From: Parashewanella curva
GTDB taxonomy: Bacteria; Pseudomonadota; Gammaproteobacteria; Enterobacterales; Shewanellaceae
DNA: 62,733 nt
Assembly (NCBI RefSeq): GCF_003675895.1
Contig: NZ_ML014778.1
Location: 1-62,733, forward strand
Direction: 5' to 3'
Below are positions 25,281 to 34,764 of the stretch, piece after piece. The translations under genes were made by a program, and so were the position numbers. Position 1 is the stretch's first letter. Each line of letters starts with the position of its first letter. A model generated the notes under the pieces. That model was given only the letters and a program-made list of their open reading frames with translations, made no database searches and was not told where the DNA came from.

Positions 25281-26069
25281 TTATTCTGCCGCTTCAGGCC
25301 AACTTTCAGCCTCTACTTCAGCAAGAGCACGCGCCGCTCTTTGCAAGGCAGGCAAAAAGTGTAAGGCGCTTTCTGGCTTCAACCTCATAATCGGTGCCTG
25401 AATAGCAAGACATAAGTTTGAGCGGCCTTTATCACGAGGCACCATTACAGCCACACACAACAAGCCCGGAAGAAACTCTTCGTTATCAATGGCGTACCCA
25501 GCATATTTCACTTTATCAATTTCATTTTCTAATTCATCGATATCGACAATGGTCTTTTCAGTGTATTGGGTGAGTTGAGCATGAGAAAGCATACGCTTAC
25601 GCTGTGATTTACTCATTTGCGCTAAGAATAATTTACCACTTGCAGAGCAATGTAGCGGTACTCTTGAACCCGGATGAAGATAAAACCGTAAAGGCGCAGC
25701 CGTTTCAATTCGGTCTAAGTAGACAATCTCACCGTCAGACATAGCGGTAATATTACAACTCTCACCGACTTCATCCACCAATTGTTGCAAGATCAGGCGA
25801 CGAGCACTGTGTGTTGTGCTGTTTAAAAGTAGATTTTCGGCCAGTCTGCGTAAGCGACCACCTGAACTAAAGTGACGTTCGTCGCCATCACGCTGAAGAA
25901 TGCCCGCTGACTCAAGCTGATTTAACATTCTGTGTACGGTTGGCTTAGGTAAGCCCGTTTCTTCAACTAATCCTTGTAACGAAAAAAACTCATCCCGCTG
26001 CGCAATGACTTCAAGTAGAGAAAAAAGACGAAGTGTTGGGGTATCTCCTTCAACCTTTTTTTTGTCCAT
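25281..26069 (-). CDS. IclR-family transcriptional regulator
   Basis: 262 residues with an N-terminal winged helix-turn-helix (about 12-75; LQGLVEETGLPKPTVHRMLNQL) and the IclR effector-binding domain (about 85-250; LHPGSRVPLHCSASGKLFLA). It is divergent from pta, and the intergenic region holds an inverted repeat. By position it is the probable regulator of the sulfonate genes, perhaps sensing a pathway intermediate; this is inference. Known taurine regulators in Rhodobacter are of a different (GntR/MocR) type. Confidence 0.88.
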   Translation of the reverse strand: MDKKKVEGDTPTLRLFSLLEVIAQRDEFFSLQGLVEETGLPKPTVHRMLNQLESAGILQRDGDERHFSSGGRLRRLAENLLLNSTTHSARRLILQQLVDEVGESCNITAMSDGEIVYLDRIETAAPLRFYLHPGSRVPLHCSASGKLFLAQMSKSQRKRMLSHAQLTQYTEKTIVDIDELENEIDKVKYAGYAIDNEEFLPGLLCVAVMVPRDKGRSNLCLAIQAPIMRLKPESALHFLPALQRAARALAEVEAESWPEAAE

Positions 26070-26184
26070 TTTATTTTCCTAGCTGCCTTATTTTTACTCA
26101 AGGCAGCCATTATAACGATTTTTTTTGAGAATTGATTGACCAAATCAGCCTAAAACGCATAATATTTTCAAAAATTATACTTTA

Positions 26185-26201
26185 TGAAACTTTTTGTCTC
26201 A
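26185..26201. promoter_or_regulatory. Candidate operator in the iclR-pta intergenic region
   Basis: TGAAAC-TTTTT-GTCTCA is an inverted repeat with five of six pairs, 40 bases before the pta ATG. A related AAC-TTTTT-GTT core occurs just upstream of the xsc -35 (near 32818-32830), consistent with a shared regulator. Confidence 0.4.
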
Positions 26202-26240
26202 AAATATAGAGAGGCAAAATAATATAAAAAGAGAAGTATT

Positions 26241-27254
26241 ATGAAAGTCATGGATCTGATCATACATAAAGCCAAACAGTCACCTCGAACCATTGTTCTG
26301 TGCGAAAGTGATGATGAGCGTATTATCCAAGCTGCAATAAAAGCAAGTGAAGATGGCATTGCCAATATTATCTTAGTGGGTAATCTCAAAACGGTTTCTC
26401 AATTACTTTTGAAACACCAACAAAATGGCAGTAACGATGAGTGCCAAATAGAAATAATGGATCCAAATTCGTCTCCATTAATCGGCCAGCTAGCTCAAGC
26501 GCTATTTGACAAGCGCAAACACAAAGGCATGACGCTAGAGCGTGCTCAAAAAGAAGTATTAAAGCCACTTTGTTTTGCCAATATGCTGGTAGAGCATGGC
26601 ATTGCTGAAGGCTCTGTAGCGGGTGCCGTATACAGTACAGCCGATGTTGTCCGTAGTGCAATTCAAATTATTGGAACCTGCCCAAGCTCAAAAATTGTAT
26701 CTAGCTTCTTTTTAATGGTCATGTGTCAGCCTTTTCACACCTTTAAAGGTGGGATGATTTTCTCTGACTGTGGTCTGGTCATTGACCCTAATGCAGAAGA
26801 ACTGGCCGACATAGCCATGGCTGCTTCAAAAAATGCACAAGCATTATTGGGTAAAGAACCAAAAGTCGCCATGCTGTCATTTTCCACAAATGGCAGTGCT
26901 AAACATTCAGCGGTAGATAAAGTGGTTCAAGCTTCAAGGATCGTAAAAGAAGTCATGCCAGAACTTGCCATTGATGAAGACGTACAACTCGATGCAGCGT
27001 TAGTGGCTGATATCGCCAAAGTTAAAAAGCCTGACTCAAAGGTAAAAGGAGAATCCAATGTATTAATTTTCCCTAACTTAGAAGCTGGAAATATTGCTTA
27101 TAAAATGGCAGAAAGAATGGCACAGGCAACAGCCGTTGGCCCGCTTTTGCAAGGTCTAGCTAAGCCAGCGAATGACTTATCCCGAGGTTGTAACGCAGAC
27201 GACGTTTACAATGTGATTGCTGTTACTGTCGTTCAGGCTCAGTCTGCAACATGA
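26241..27254 (+). CDS. pta: Phosphate acetyltransferase (short form)
   Basis: A 337-residue PTA/PTB-family enzyme, the short form lacking the N-terminal regulatory domains of enteric Pta. It converts acetyl phosphate, made here by Xsc, to acetyl-CoA. Family features include VLCESDDERIIQAA and the C-terminal LIFPNLEAGNIAYKMAER. Its stop overlaps the start of the TauE-type gene by four bases (ATGA at 27251), so the two are translationally coupled. Short Pta genes are a regular partner of xsc in sulfonate-degrading bacteria. Confidence 0.9.
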   Translation: MKVMDLIIHKAKQSPRTIVLCESDDERIIQAAIKASEDGIANIILVGNLKTVSQLLLKHQQNGSNDECQIEIMDPNSSPLIGQLAQALFDKRKHKGMTLERAQKEVLKPLCFANMLVEHGIAEGSVAGAVYSTADVVRSAIQIIGTCPSSKIVSSFFLMVMCQPFHTFKGGMIFSDCGLVIDPNAEELADIAMAASKNAQALLGKEPKVAMLSFSTNGSAKHSAVDKVVQASRIVKEVMPELAIDEDVQLDAALVADIAKVKKPDSKVKGESNVLIFPNLEAGNIAYKMAERMAQATAVGPLLQGLAKPANDLSRGCNADDVYNVIAVTVVQAQSAT

Positions 27255-28012
27255 TAACTACTTTCATTTTGCTATTGCTGATCATCGTTATCGGCACTTA
27301 TTTTCAAACGGCTACGGGATTTGGGTTAGGGATTATTGTTACGGGTTTAGCTACGGCTTTAGGGCTTGCAGAGCTTAGTTTTATCGCAGCTGTTGTGAGC
27401 CTTGTAACTCTAGTGAACTGCTTAACGATTGTTCCAAAATCTTTGTATAGTATCGATTGGAAAATCGCTATTTTTGCTGGTTTGGCAATCATTCCCGGAG
27501 TCATTCTTGGTGTTCAACTGCTTTCGTATTTGAGTGATTCTGCAACAGCGATGTTGCAAGCTTTACTTGGTTTGATGATCATTATTAGTGGCATCAGCTC
27601 GATCAGCCAAGTATCACACAATCAAGACAAACCTCGTGGCCATATATCCACATTTTCGATTGCTGGTTTTGCATCAGGTTTTACAGGTGGCTTATTCGGT
27701 ATGGCTGGACCACCTTTAGTTTTCCACTTCTATCGACAACCTTTTTCTATTGTCTCTATACGCAATCTACTACTGCTTTTATTTGCTTGCTCCTCAGCAA
27801 GCCGTAGTCTGTTTTTGTGGAGCCAAGATCTGCTCACTACTGACATATTGTTGCTCTCTGCATTAGCGATTCCTTTGGTATCGATTACAACAATGGTTGC
27901 AATGAAATACCCCATACCTCTAAAGCCGCAAGCTATGAAAAAAGTGGTATTTGTATTATTAATGGTATTAGGCGGTTATTTAGTGACTAAATCTTTAGTG
28001 ACTTTTAGCTAA
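27251..28012 (+). CDS. tauE: TauE/SafE-type (TSUP) anion exporter
   Basis: A 253-residue integral membrane protein with about seven to eight helices. The first repeat opens QTATGFGLGIIVTGLA and the second carries GFASGFTGGLFGMAGPPLVF, the classical TSUP repeats. Family members include exporters of sulfite, sulfoacetate and related anions. Coupling to pta and closeness to xsc make export of the sulfite released by Xsc the likely job. The symbol is given by context; direction and substrate are not provable from sequence. Confidence 0.75.
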   Translation: MITTFILLLLIIVIGTYFQTATGFGLGIIVTGLATALGLAELSFIAAVVSLVTLVNCLTIVPKSLYSIDWKIAIFAGLAIIPGVILGVQLLSYLSDSATAMLQALLGLMIIISGISSISQVSHNQDKPRGHISTFSIAGFASGFTGGLFGMAGPPLVFHFYRQPFSIVSIRNLLLLLFACSSASRSLFLWSQDLLTTDILLLSALAIPLVSITTMVAMKYPIPLKPQAMKKVVFVLLMVLGGYLVTKSLVTFS

Positions 28013-28169
28013 GTCACTAATTTCTATAGCTTGCATCTTATAAAAATTTCGTATGAATTAACCGAAAATTAACCTTCTCTCATAGTTACAGACAAGTAGG
28101 CTTAGTTGATCTATTTTCATATGACTTGAAATGCTTTTTTAGTTATGTGTGCAAACGAGAAGGTTAAAT

Positions 28170-29018
28170 ATGGCGAGCAGTAATGGTTATATCGGGCCAA
28201 ACGGCTACCCTGAACAATCTTATGATTACCAATGGCAGTATGTGGGTTCATCACAGAGTCGTGGGTATCAAAGGTATCCCGAATACCAAAGACAGCCACA
28301 TGATTATAATAACCAATATGGCTATTCAACGGACGATTATAGAGCCAGAGATCAGCATTCTCCATATCCTCTAACTCAATCACAATATGAACCCAATGAT
28401 TCAGAAGAAATTTTCGGTTCAAAAAGCAATCACCCATGCAACTATGCGGAGCGTTACTATTATCTACGCCCTGGAGATTATGAGCATTTTACAACTGGAA
28501 GTAAACATAGCTTTTTTGTTCGGCACCAGTTAAGGTTCTCTTCTCTCGAAACAAAAATAGCGATTACTGAGTTTTTTGACTCTATGGCTTATCTAGACGA
28601 TATCGCAGAAAGTCATACAAAAGAGTTTTCAGATAAAATCTATGGTATTTACAGTCAATTGCAGCTACAAAAACCATGGTTTGCAATGGTTTTAAGGGGA
28701 TTTACGCCCAATGCCCGACAAGTTATTCGAAAAATAAAGAAGGAGCATGAAGAATTGAATTTTAGTACCCCTTGTCCACATAATGGACATACAACCCGTA
28801 GTAGACCTAATAGTCAAGAACATCAAACAACTCGGTTGCTTGTTAATTTAGCTCCACAACTTGAGCCGGAAACTCCGTTTCAACAAGCAAACGAAACAGG
28901 GCAATTTTTACCTGTTCAAGAAACCAGACAGTTAGCACATGTAAAGCAAGCTGACGGCAAGCCTATCCCAGCTCCGAGAAAAAAATTTATGAGCAACAAG
29001 ATACCAGCCAATTCCTAA
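28170..29018 (+). CDS. Hypothetical protein with Tyr/Gln-rich tail and proline motif
   Basis: 282 residues from the ATG at 28170, preferred because AGAAGG lies seven bases upstream. The first 85 residues are Tyr/Gln/Pro/Ser-rich low complexity (YPEYQRQPHDYNNQYGY). A helical globular core spans about 95-205 (RHQLRFSSLETKIAITEFFD), then a polar linker. The C-terminus reads KPIPAPRKKF, which contains a PxxxPR pattern like some SH3-binding sites. I do not recognise the core. The overall style (low-complexity N-terminus, helical core) matches the paralog array at 12.8-18.4 kb. It interrupts the sulfonate cluster and is probably an insertion. Confidence 0.55.
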   Translation: MASSNGYIGPNGYPEQSYDYQWQYVGSSQSRGYQRYPEYQRQPHDYNNQYGYSTDDYRARDQHSPYPLTQSQYEPNDSEEIFGSKSNHPCNYAERYYYLRPGDYEHFTTGSKHSFFVRHQLRFSSLETKIAITEFFDSMAYLDDIAESHTKEFSDKIYGIYSQLQLQKPWFAMVLRGFTPNARQVIRKIKKEHEELNFSTPCPHNGHTTRSRPNSQEHQTTRLLVNLAPQLEPETPFQQANETGQFLPVQETRQLAHVKQADGKPIPAPRKKFMSNKIPANS

Positions 29019-29098
29019 TGTACATTTTTTGAAAATGAATACTATAAAGTAGTCGTTTGAGGTTAATAAGTGATTCCACAAATAGTCAGGATTGAAAC

Positions 29099-29899
29099 TT
29101 AAATATTTCGATATAAATTGAGCGATCGTAACTTCTGTATTTTTTTTTCGTTTTTCACCAAGCCATGATATAAGGCGTTAATATATTGCTCAAATCGTTC
29201 ACTATTTGTTTTAGAGGTCAATGAAGGTTCAGACCAAAACCTTTCAATGATATAGACCAACTTGTCTTCAGAACATTCTCTATCTACACCAGACACAAAA
29301 CTTAAGTTAAAACCTAATTCCAAGCTAATATCCTTCCAGCATCCCTCATCATCACTTGAGCAGCTCAAAATATTAGTTATGATTTCAGCTTTCACAGAAA
29401 GGGGCATCTTAAAAAATTTCGGATTGGGGGTTAAGCTCTTTTTCAAATGAAAAGCCACAATATCACTATCTACCTGAACTAATGGGAAATTTTGCGAAGC
29501 TCTTTGAAGGCTGTACCTTTTACCATAGCCTCTTGTTTGAGTCGTTCTTTTATCTTGGCTAGAAGCAAAAGACAGCTGTAGGGCTGAAACATATCCCGGA
29601 TCTATTCTGCGAATAATAGTGATTAGCTTTTGCTCGGTAGCATCAGTAGCCAATACCCATTGTTTTAATAATGCTAATAGGAAGCTTGATTCTGGTGAAG
29701 TTTGTGATTCCTTTACAATATCGTCTCGGAGACTCCAATCAACGTCAAACACTTCAAACCATCGAGTCTTCGAAACTGAAGGCTCTATCTTTTGTAGCAC
29801 TTGATATACTTTTTGAGCATCAAGTGCTTTAAAATCAAATGAGTATTGACCACACAAAGCATCGTAGCGCGGTGAATTCATACCATAAGCGGCTGCCAT
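29099..29899 (-). CDS. Hypothetical protein with two death-domain-like segments
   Basis: 266 residues, not matched to a known family by me. Segment 1 (about 28-110) has W-x4-D-x-W spacing, then SSFLLALLKQW and LITIIRRI. Segment 2 (about 166-250) has CWKDISLELGF..., LVYIIERFW and FEQYINALYHGL. Both follow the order seen in death-fold domains (W..l...LGl, then ..ll..fW, then l..al). A Lys/Arg-rich linker joins them. It converges with the 282-residue gene at 28170. No signal peptide or membrane segment. The start is uncertain because the ribosome binding site is weak. Confidence 0.5.
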   Translation of the reverse strand: MAAAYGMNSPRYDALCGQYSFDFKALDAQKVYQVLQKIEPSVSKTRWFEVFDVDWSLRDDIVKESQTSPESSFLLALLKQWVLATDATEQKLITIIRRIDPGYVSALQLSFASSQDKRTTQTRGYGKRYSLQRASQNFPLVQVDSDIVAFHLKKSLTPNPKFFKMPLSVKAEIITNILSCSSDDEGCWKDISLELGFNLSFVSGVDRECSEDKLVYIIERFWSEPSLTSKTNSERFEQYINALYHGLVKNEKKIQKLRSLNLYRNI

Positions 29900-29970
29900 A
29901 AATAATGTTCTTCAATCAAAACCTTAGTATCTCAAGCAAACACTAAAAAATCATTTGAACTAAAACAAAA

Positions 29971-31728
29971 TTAATCTCTGGAAAACCTATCAACTAATTG
30001 TTTAAGCATCATAAAATCAAATTTACTTTGAATGTCAATGGCCATATTTTTCTCATAATATGGACTTAAATCTACCCCAACGCCAAGTCCTAACATCTCA
30101 ATGCCAACTTGATACTGTTGAGCTATAACCGCTTTCAAATGATTATCTAAATAAAATTTATCATTAGCTTGATTAGTAGCGGTATCCATTGGGCAGCCAT
30201 CAGACAGCACCACCAATATTTTTCGCGTTGTATCGATGTTTAATAATCGTTGACTCGCCCATTCAATGGCTTCGCCATCGATACCTTCTTTGTATAAATC
30301 GAGCTTTTGTAAACCGACGATGCCTAATCGCGCTTTTCTCCAGTTTTGTTCACTGTGCTTGAATATCATGTGACGAATTGAATTTAAACGCCCGGGGTTT
30401 TCAGGACTGCGCTGACGACGCCATTGTTTAAGCACTTGCCCGCCGTTCCATTCACCCGTGGTAAAACCAAGGACTTCCGTTTTTACTTCAGCGATATCAA
30501 ACGCACGGGATAAAATATCCAGCAACAAAGTGATTTTCTTGGCGTGGGTTTTCATTGAGCCTGAGCAGTCCACTAAAAACGATACTGCGGTGTCGACTTT
30601 TGGTATTGGACAAGCTTGATAAAAGAGCGATGTTTCACTTGGCGAACATATCATTGAGTTTAAGCGTTTAGCATCAATATAACCTTCTTCTAGTTCTGTC
30701 TGCCGACCTTCCAACACTGTTTGATTAAGTTTCGCGGTGATGTATCTAGCTAAACTTCTAACATTAATTTTTTGACTGAGAATTTTGTCATCCAATTGCT
30801 GGCGATATTCTTTAAGGAGCTCTTCTCGAATGAGCTTTTCTGGATAAACCGATTTATCAAACTCGGTGGTAAACACCTTATATTGATAACTGGCCGCTTC
30901 AAACACTTTACTGGTACCTGTTTCAGCTTTAGCTATTGCCTCAAGCGTTTCTGCTTCTAACTCCAGTAATATTGCAAAGCCTTTTACAACTTTTTGTTGT
31001 TGCTCATCGGTTTCTTCATTGCCTGATTCATCTTCGGCCATGGCTTCAATCAAGTGTGCAATTTCTAAAGCATGTTGAGCATAATCAGCTTGATTTGAAA
31101 ATGACCATCTCATTGCATTTAACGGCTTGCCGACTTTGCCAGAGAGCGTAAATCGAGTGTGCTCAATAAGGTGTTCCGTTTCTTCTGAAACAGCAATTCC
31201 TAATAACCTTGCACGACTCATTTGAGCCAAAGTATATAAAAGAATACCTAAACTGGACTCGGTTAACCCTGATGAATGAAAACAATGACTCCATTGTTCA
31301 AATAAATGGTTGATGTTGGACTTCATGCCTTTGTGAGCATCAGAAATCAAACATTCCACACGTAACTGCTCCAACATCTCAAATACCAAGCCAGATATTG
31401 AAGCTTTTGGTTTTAGTTTAAGATGCAAGCTTAAGTCTGAATATTGTAAACGAAGTGCAAGAGCATCAATTCGTCCACGATATTCCAGCCTTAATCTTTC
31501 TGCATCTGGCTCAGGGAAGATCTCTGAAATAGATGATAGCCATTGCTGTTGGGTGTGTGGAGCATAAAACGGTAACCTAGCAGTACCTTTATACAAGTTG
31601 CCTTGCTGGTACTTATAGCCAACTTGACCTTTTGAAGTAGAATTGAGATCGCTAGCAAAACTACTGATCAAAGCTGACGCTAACGAATCCCTTGCTTGTT
31701 GCTCAGAAGCGCTTATTGGCTCATTCAT
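29971..31728 (-). CDS. cobT: CobT-like VWA protein (cobaltochelatase subunit family)
   Basis: 585 residues. The N-terminal and middle part resembles CobT (about 20-270, including an acidic stretch EDESGNEETDEQQQ). The C-terminal VWA domain (about 375-580) has an intact MIDAS: DCSGSMKTH, a Thr in GFTTGEW and LSDGCPMD. CobT partners with the CobS AAA ATPase in aerobic cobalt insertion by CobN. CobN is not in this window, so the pair may load another metal enzyme or act with a distant CobN. It overlaps the end of the cobS gene by four bases (ATGA). Confidence 0.8.
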   Translation of the reverse strand: MNEPISASEQQARDSLASALISSFASDLNSTSKGQVGYKYQQGNLYKGTARLPFYAPHTQQQWLSSISEIFPEPDAERLRLEYRGRIDALALRLQYSDLSLHLKLKPKASISGLVFEMLEQLRVECLISDAHKGMKSNINHLFEQWSHCFHSSGLTESSLGILLYTLAQMSRARLLGIAVSEETEHLIEHTRFTLSGKVGKPLNAMRWSFSNQADYAQHALEIAHLIEAMAEDESGNEETDEQQQKVVKGFAILLELEAETLEAIAKAETGTSKVFEAASYQYKVFTTEFDKSVYPEKLIREELLKEYRQQLDDKILSQKINVRSLARYITAKLNQTVLEGRQTELEEGYIDAKRLNSMICSPSETSLFYQACPIPKVDTAVSFLVDCSGSMKTHAKKITLLLDILSRAFDIAEVKTEVLGFTTGEWNGGQVLKQWRRQRSPENPGRLNSIRHMIFKHSEQNWRKARLGIVGLQKLDLYKEGIDGEAIEWASQRLLNIDTTRKILVVLSDGCPMDTATNQANDKFYLDNHLKAVIAQQYQVGIEMLGLGVGVDLSPYYEKNMAIDIQSKFDFMMLKQLVDRFSRD

Positions 31729-32690
31729 ATTGCTAACTCATTAACTAATTCTTTATCAAAGCAACGTTGGAAATATTCTGCGACTAACGTCCTTTCTTCC
31801 TCTTGGCACTTATTTAAAAATGACAATTTGAACGAAAGTTCAAGGTCACCAAATATCTGGTAATTTTCAGCCCAAGTGATGACAGTTCTCGGTGACATCA
31901 CTGTCGACATTTCTCCTGTCACAAATCCTTTTCGAGTAAAGGTTGCCAACGAAACCATACCTTCTACGATGTCTTTATTCACTTCAACTTGCGCTAAAAC
32001 CATATTGGTTTCATCTTCTTCAGGCAGATAATTTAAAGTAGCAATGATATTCCAGCGGTCAATTTGTGCGTGGTTTAATACTTGTACGCCACGATAAAGC
32101 CCTGAGAAATCCCCTTGTCCTACTGTATTAGCTGTAGCGAATAGTCGAAAATCGGCATGAGGTGAAATCACTTTGTTTTTATCTAACAGGGTTAACTTTC
32201 CATCTCGCTCTAACACTCGCTGGATCACAAACATCACATCAGGTCGCCCTGCATCGTATTCATCAAAAATCAGTGCGACTGGACGCTGCAGTGACCAAGG
32301 CAAGATCCCTTCTTGAAACTCAGTAACCTGCTTTCCTTCTTTTAGCGTTACCGTATCTTTACCTATCAAATCTAAACGGCTGATGTTTCCATCAAGGTTG
32401 ACTCGAAGACATGGCCAGTTTAAACGAGCTGCGATCTGCTCAATATGAGTAGACTTACCCGTACCATGCATCCCTTGCAACATCACGCGTCGATTATGTT
32501 CAAATCCAGCTAATATCGCCAAGGTCACTTCTTTATTAAATTGATAGTTTGGATCAATTTTTGGAACATAATCATTCGATTCTTCAAATGCGGTTACCAT
32601 CATATTTGATGAAATATTGAAAACATCTCGAACAGATACTCTTTTTTTAGATGAAGTTTGAATTGATACTTCATTAGAAAACTCACCCAT
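31725..32690 (-). CDS. cobS: CobS-like AAA+ ATPase
   Basis: 321 residues from the ATG at 32690, preferred over an upstream TTG because AGAGG lies nine bases before it. A MoxR/CobS-type ATPase: Walker A MHGTGKS, Walker B ALIFDEYDAG, sensor FATANT and an arginine-rich lid. It would form the hexameric motor that works with CobT. The gene pair is divergent from xsc, with about 180 bases between, so the two sides could share control. Confidence 0.85.
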   Translation of the reverse strand: MGEFSNEVSIQTSSKKRVSVRDVFNISSNMMVTAFEESNDYVPKIDPNYQFNKEVTLAILAGFEHNRRVMLQGMHGTGKSTHIEQIAARLNWPCLRVNLDGNISRLDLIGKDTVTLKEGKQVTEFQEGILPWSLQRPVALIFDEYDAGRPDVMFVIQRVLERDGKLTLLDKNKVISPHADFRLFATANTVGQGDFSGLYRGVQVLNHAQIDRWNIIATLNYLPEEDETNMVLAQVEVNKDIVEGMVSLATFTRKGFVTGEMSTVMSPRTVITWAENYQIFGDLELSFKLSFLNKCQEEERTLVAEYFQRCFDKELVNELAI

Positions 32691-32829
32691 CAGCCACAAC
32701 CTCTTATCTTATTGTTTTAGTTAACTTAAAACCGCTAAACAACACTTATTCTTTTTCTTATTTCAAGCTGTAAATTTATCACAAATATCACAATTTAAAA
32801 CAAAATGTATCATTTTTTTAACTTTTTGT

Positions 32830-32858
32830 TTGACATGATAACTGAATCTCAATAACTT
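32830..32858 (+). promoter_or_regulatory. Candidate sigma-70 promoter of xsc
   Basis: TTGACA at 32830-32835 and TAACTT at 32853-32858 with a 17-base spacer, about 75 bases before the xsc ATG. The preceding AACTTTTTGTT resembles the pta operator candidate. Confidence 0.45.
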
Positions 32859-32934
32859 ATTTGCATATCAATTAGTGGAACTTTTTATTCCACAAATGCT
32901 TCACCAGATATCACTCATACAAGGAATTAGCATT

Positions 32935-34746
32935 ATGAGCAATGTAAATGACCGATCTTATGTACAAGGTCCCGCTAAGATGACCCCATCTGAAGCCTTC
33001 GTAGAAACTATGGTGGCCAACGATGTAACCAATATTTTCGGCATTATGGGATCTGCGTTTATGGATGCCATGGATATTTTCGCACCAGCTGGCATTCGTC
33101 TAATCCCAGTGGTACATGAGCAAGGTGCTGGCCATATGGCAGACGGCTACTCTCGTGTTTCTGGCACTCATGGTGTTGTGATTGGACAAAACGGCCCAGG
33201 TATTAGTAACTGTGTTACTGCAATCGCAGCGGCTTATTGGGCGCACAGCCCTGTTGTTATTGTTACTCCAGAAACTGGCACAACGACTATGGGTCTTGGT
33301 GGTTTCCAAGAGTGTAACCAGTTACCAATGTTCCAAGAATTCACTAAGTACCAAGGCCACGTAACCCACCCAGGTCGTATGGCTGAATATACGGGTCGCT
33401 GTTTTGACCGTGCATTAAGTGAAATGGGCCCTACTCAGCTAAACATTCCACGTGATTACTTCTACGGTGAAAGTGTATGTGAAATCCCGAAACCTTCTCG
33501 TCTAGACCGTGGTGCAGGTGGTGAGCAAAGCCTAAATGAAGCAGCTGACCTACTTGCTGAAGCTAAATTCCCAGTGATCATCTCTGGTGGCGGCGTGGTC
33601 ATGGCTGACGCAGTAGAAGAATGTAAAGCACTTGCTGAGCGTCTAAATGCACCTGTTGTAAACAGCTACCTTCACAACGACTCGTTCCCTGCAAGCCATG
33701 AGCTTTGGTGTGGCCCATTAGGCTATCAAGGTTCTAAGGCGGCAATGAAACTGATCGCTCAAGCGGACGTTGTCGTTGCACTTGGTTCTCGCTTAGGCCC
33801 ATTTGGTACGCTTCCACAACATGGTATGGATTACTGGCCAAAAGACGCAAAAATTATTCAAATTGATGCTGATAACAAGATGCTTGGTCTTGTTAAGAAA
33901 ATCTCTGTGGGTATTTGTGGTGATGCAAAAGCGGCTGCTGTTGCACTAACTGAGCGTTTATCTGGTCGTACTCTAGCTTGTGACTCAACCGTTGCAGAAC
34001 GTAAAGATAAAGTAGCGACTGAAAAAGCGGCTTGGGAAAAAGAACTGGATGAGTGGACGCACGAAAAAGATGCATTCAGCTTAGACATGATCAAAGAAAA
34101 CGCAGAAGAAACACCATTCTCGGGTGGTGAATACCTGCACCCTCGTCAAGTTTTACGTGAGCTTGAAAAAGCAATGCCTGAAGACGTAATGGTATCAACG
34201 GACATCGGTAACATTAACTCTATCGCAAACAGCTACCTTCGCTTTGAAAAACCACGTTCATTCTTCGCAGCGATGAGCTTTGGTAACTGTGGATACGCTT
34301 TCCCAACCATTATTGGTGCCAAAGTTGCTGCACCTCATCGTCCAGCGATTTCTTATGCGGGTGACGGTGCTTGGGGCATGAGCTTAATGGAAACCATGAC
34401 TTGTGTTCGTCATGACATCCCAGTAACGGCTGTTGTATTCCACAACCGTCAATGGGGCGCAGAGAAGAAGAACCAAGTAGATTTCTATGACCGTCGCTTC
34501 GTAGCAGGTGAGCTTGATAACCAAAGCTTTGCTGAAATTGCACGTGCAATGGGTGCAGAAGGTATCACAGTTGACCGTCTAGAAGATGTTGGCCCAGCGC
34601 TAAAGAAAGCGGTTGATATGCAAATGAACGAAGGAAAAACCACCATTATCGAAATCATGTGTACTCGTGAACTTGGTGACCCATTCCGTCGTGATGCGCT
34701 ATCTACACCAGTACGTCACTTGGATAAATATAAAGATTTCGTCTAA
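32935..34746 (+). CDS. xsc: Sulfoacetaldehyde acetyltransferase
   Basis: 603 residues from the ATG at 32935, chosen because AAGGA lies upstream and homologs start close to MTPSEAFVE; an in-frame ATG at 32875 is unlikely. It is a ThDP enzyme that converts sulfoacetaldehyde and phosphate to acetyl phosphate and sulfite. N-terminal Pyr domain (about 15-180, with NIFGIMGSAFMDAMDIF and HEQGAGHMADGY), central domain, and C-terminal PP domain with the ThDP/Mg motif GDGAWGMSLMETM. The sequence FQECNQLPMFQEFTKYQGHV is typical of Xsc rather than acetolactate synthase. A key marker of taurine or isethionate use. A hairpin follows it. Confidence 0.95.
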   Translation: MSNVNDRSYVQGPAKMTPSEAFVETMVANDVTNIFGIMGSAFMDAMDIFAPAGIRLIPVVHEQGAGHMADGYSRVSGTHGVVIGQNGPGISNCVTAIAAAYWAHSPVVIVTPETGTTTMGLGGFQECNQLPMFQEFTKYQGHVTHPGRMAEYTGRCFDRALSEMGPTQLNIPRDYFYGESVCEIPKPSRLDRGAGGEQSLNEAADLLAEAKFPVIISGGGVVMADAVEECKALAERLNAPVVNSYLHNDSFPASHELWCGPLGYQGSKAAMKLIAQADVVVALGSRLGPFGTLPQHGMDYWPKDAKIIQIDADNKMLGLVKKISVGICGDAKAAAVALTERLSGRTLACDSTVAERKDKVATEKAAWEKELDEWTHEKDAFSLDMIKENAEETPFSGGEYLHPRQVLRELEKAMPEDVMVSTDIGNINSIANSYLRFEKPRSFFAAMSFGNCGYAFPTIIGAKVAAPHRPAISYAGDGAWGMSLMETMTCVRHDIPVTAVVFHNRQWGAEKKNQVDFYDRRFVAGELDNQSFAEIARAMGAEGITVDRLEDVGPALKKAVDMQMNEGKTTIIEIMCTRELGDPFRRDALSTPVRHLDKYKDFV

Positions 34747-34764
34747 CTCCCGACGACGTTAAAA

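Noticed and set aside
32935-34746. Acetolactate synthase as the identity of the ThDP enzyme.
   Set aside because: The flanking pta, exporter and TRAP genes and the internal Xsc-type sequence blocks fit sulfoacetaldehyde acetyltransferase; no small regulatory subunit gene follows.
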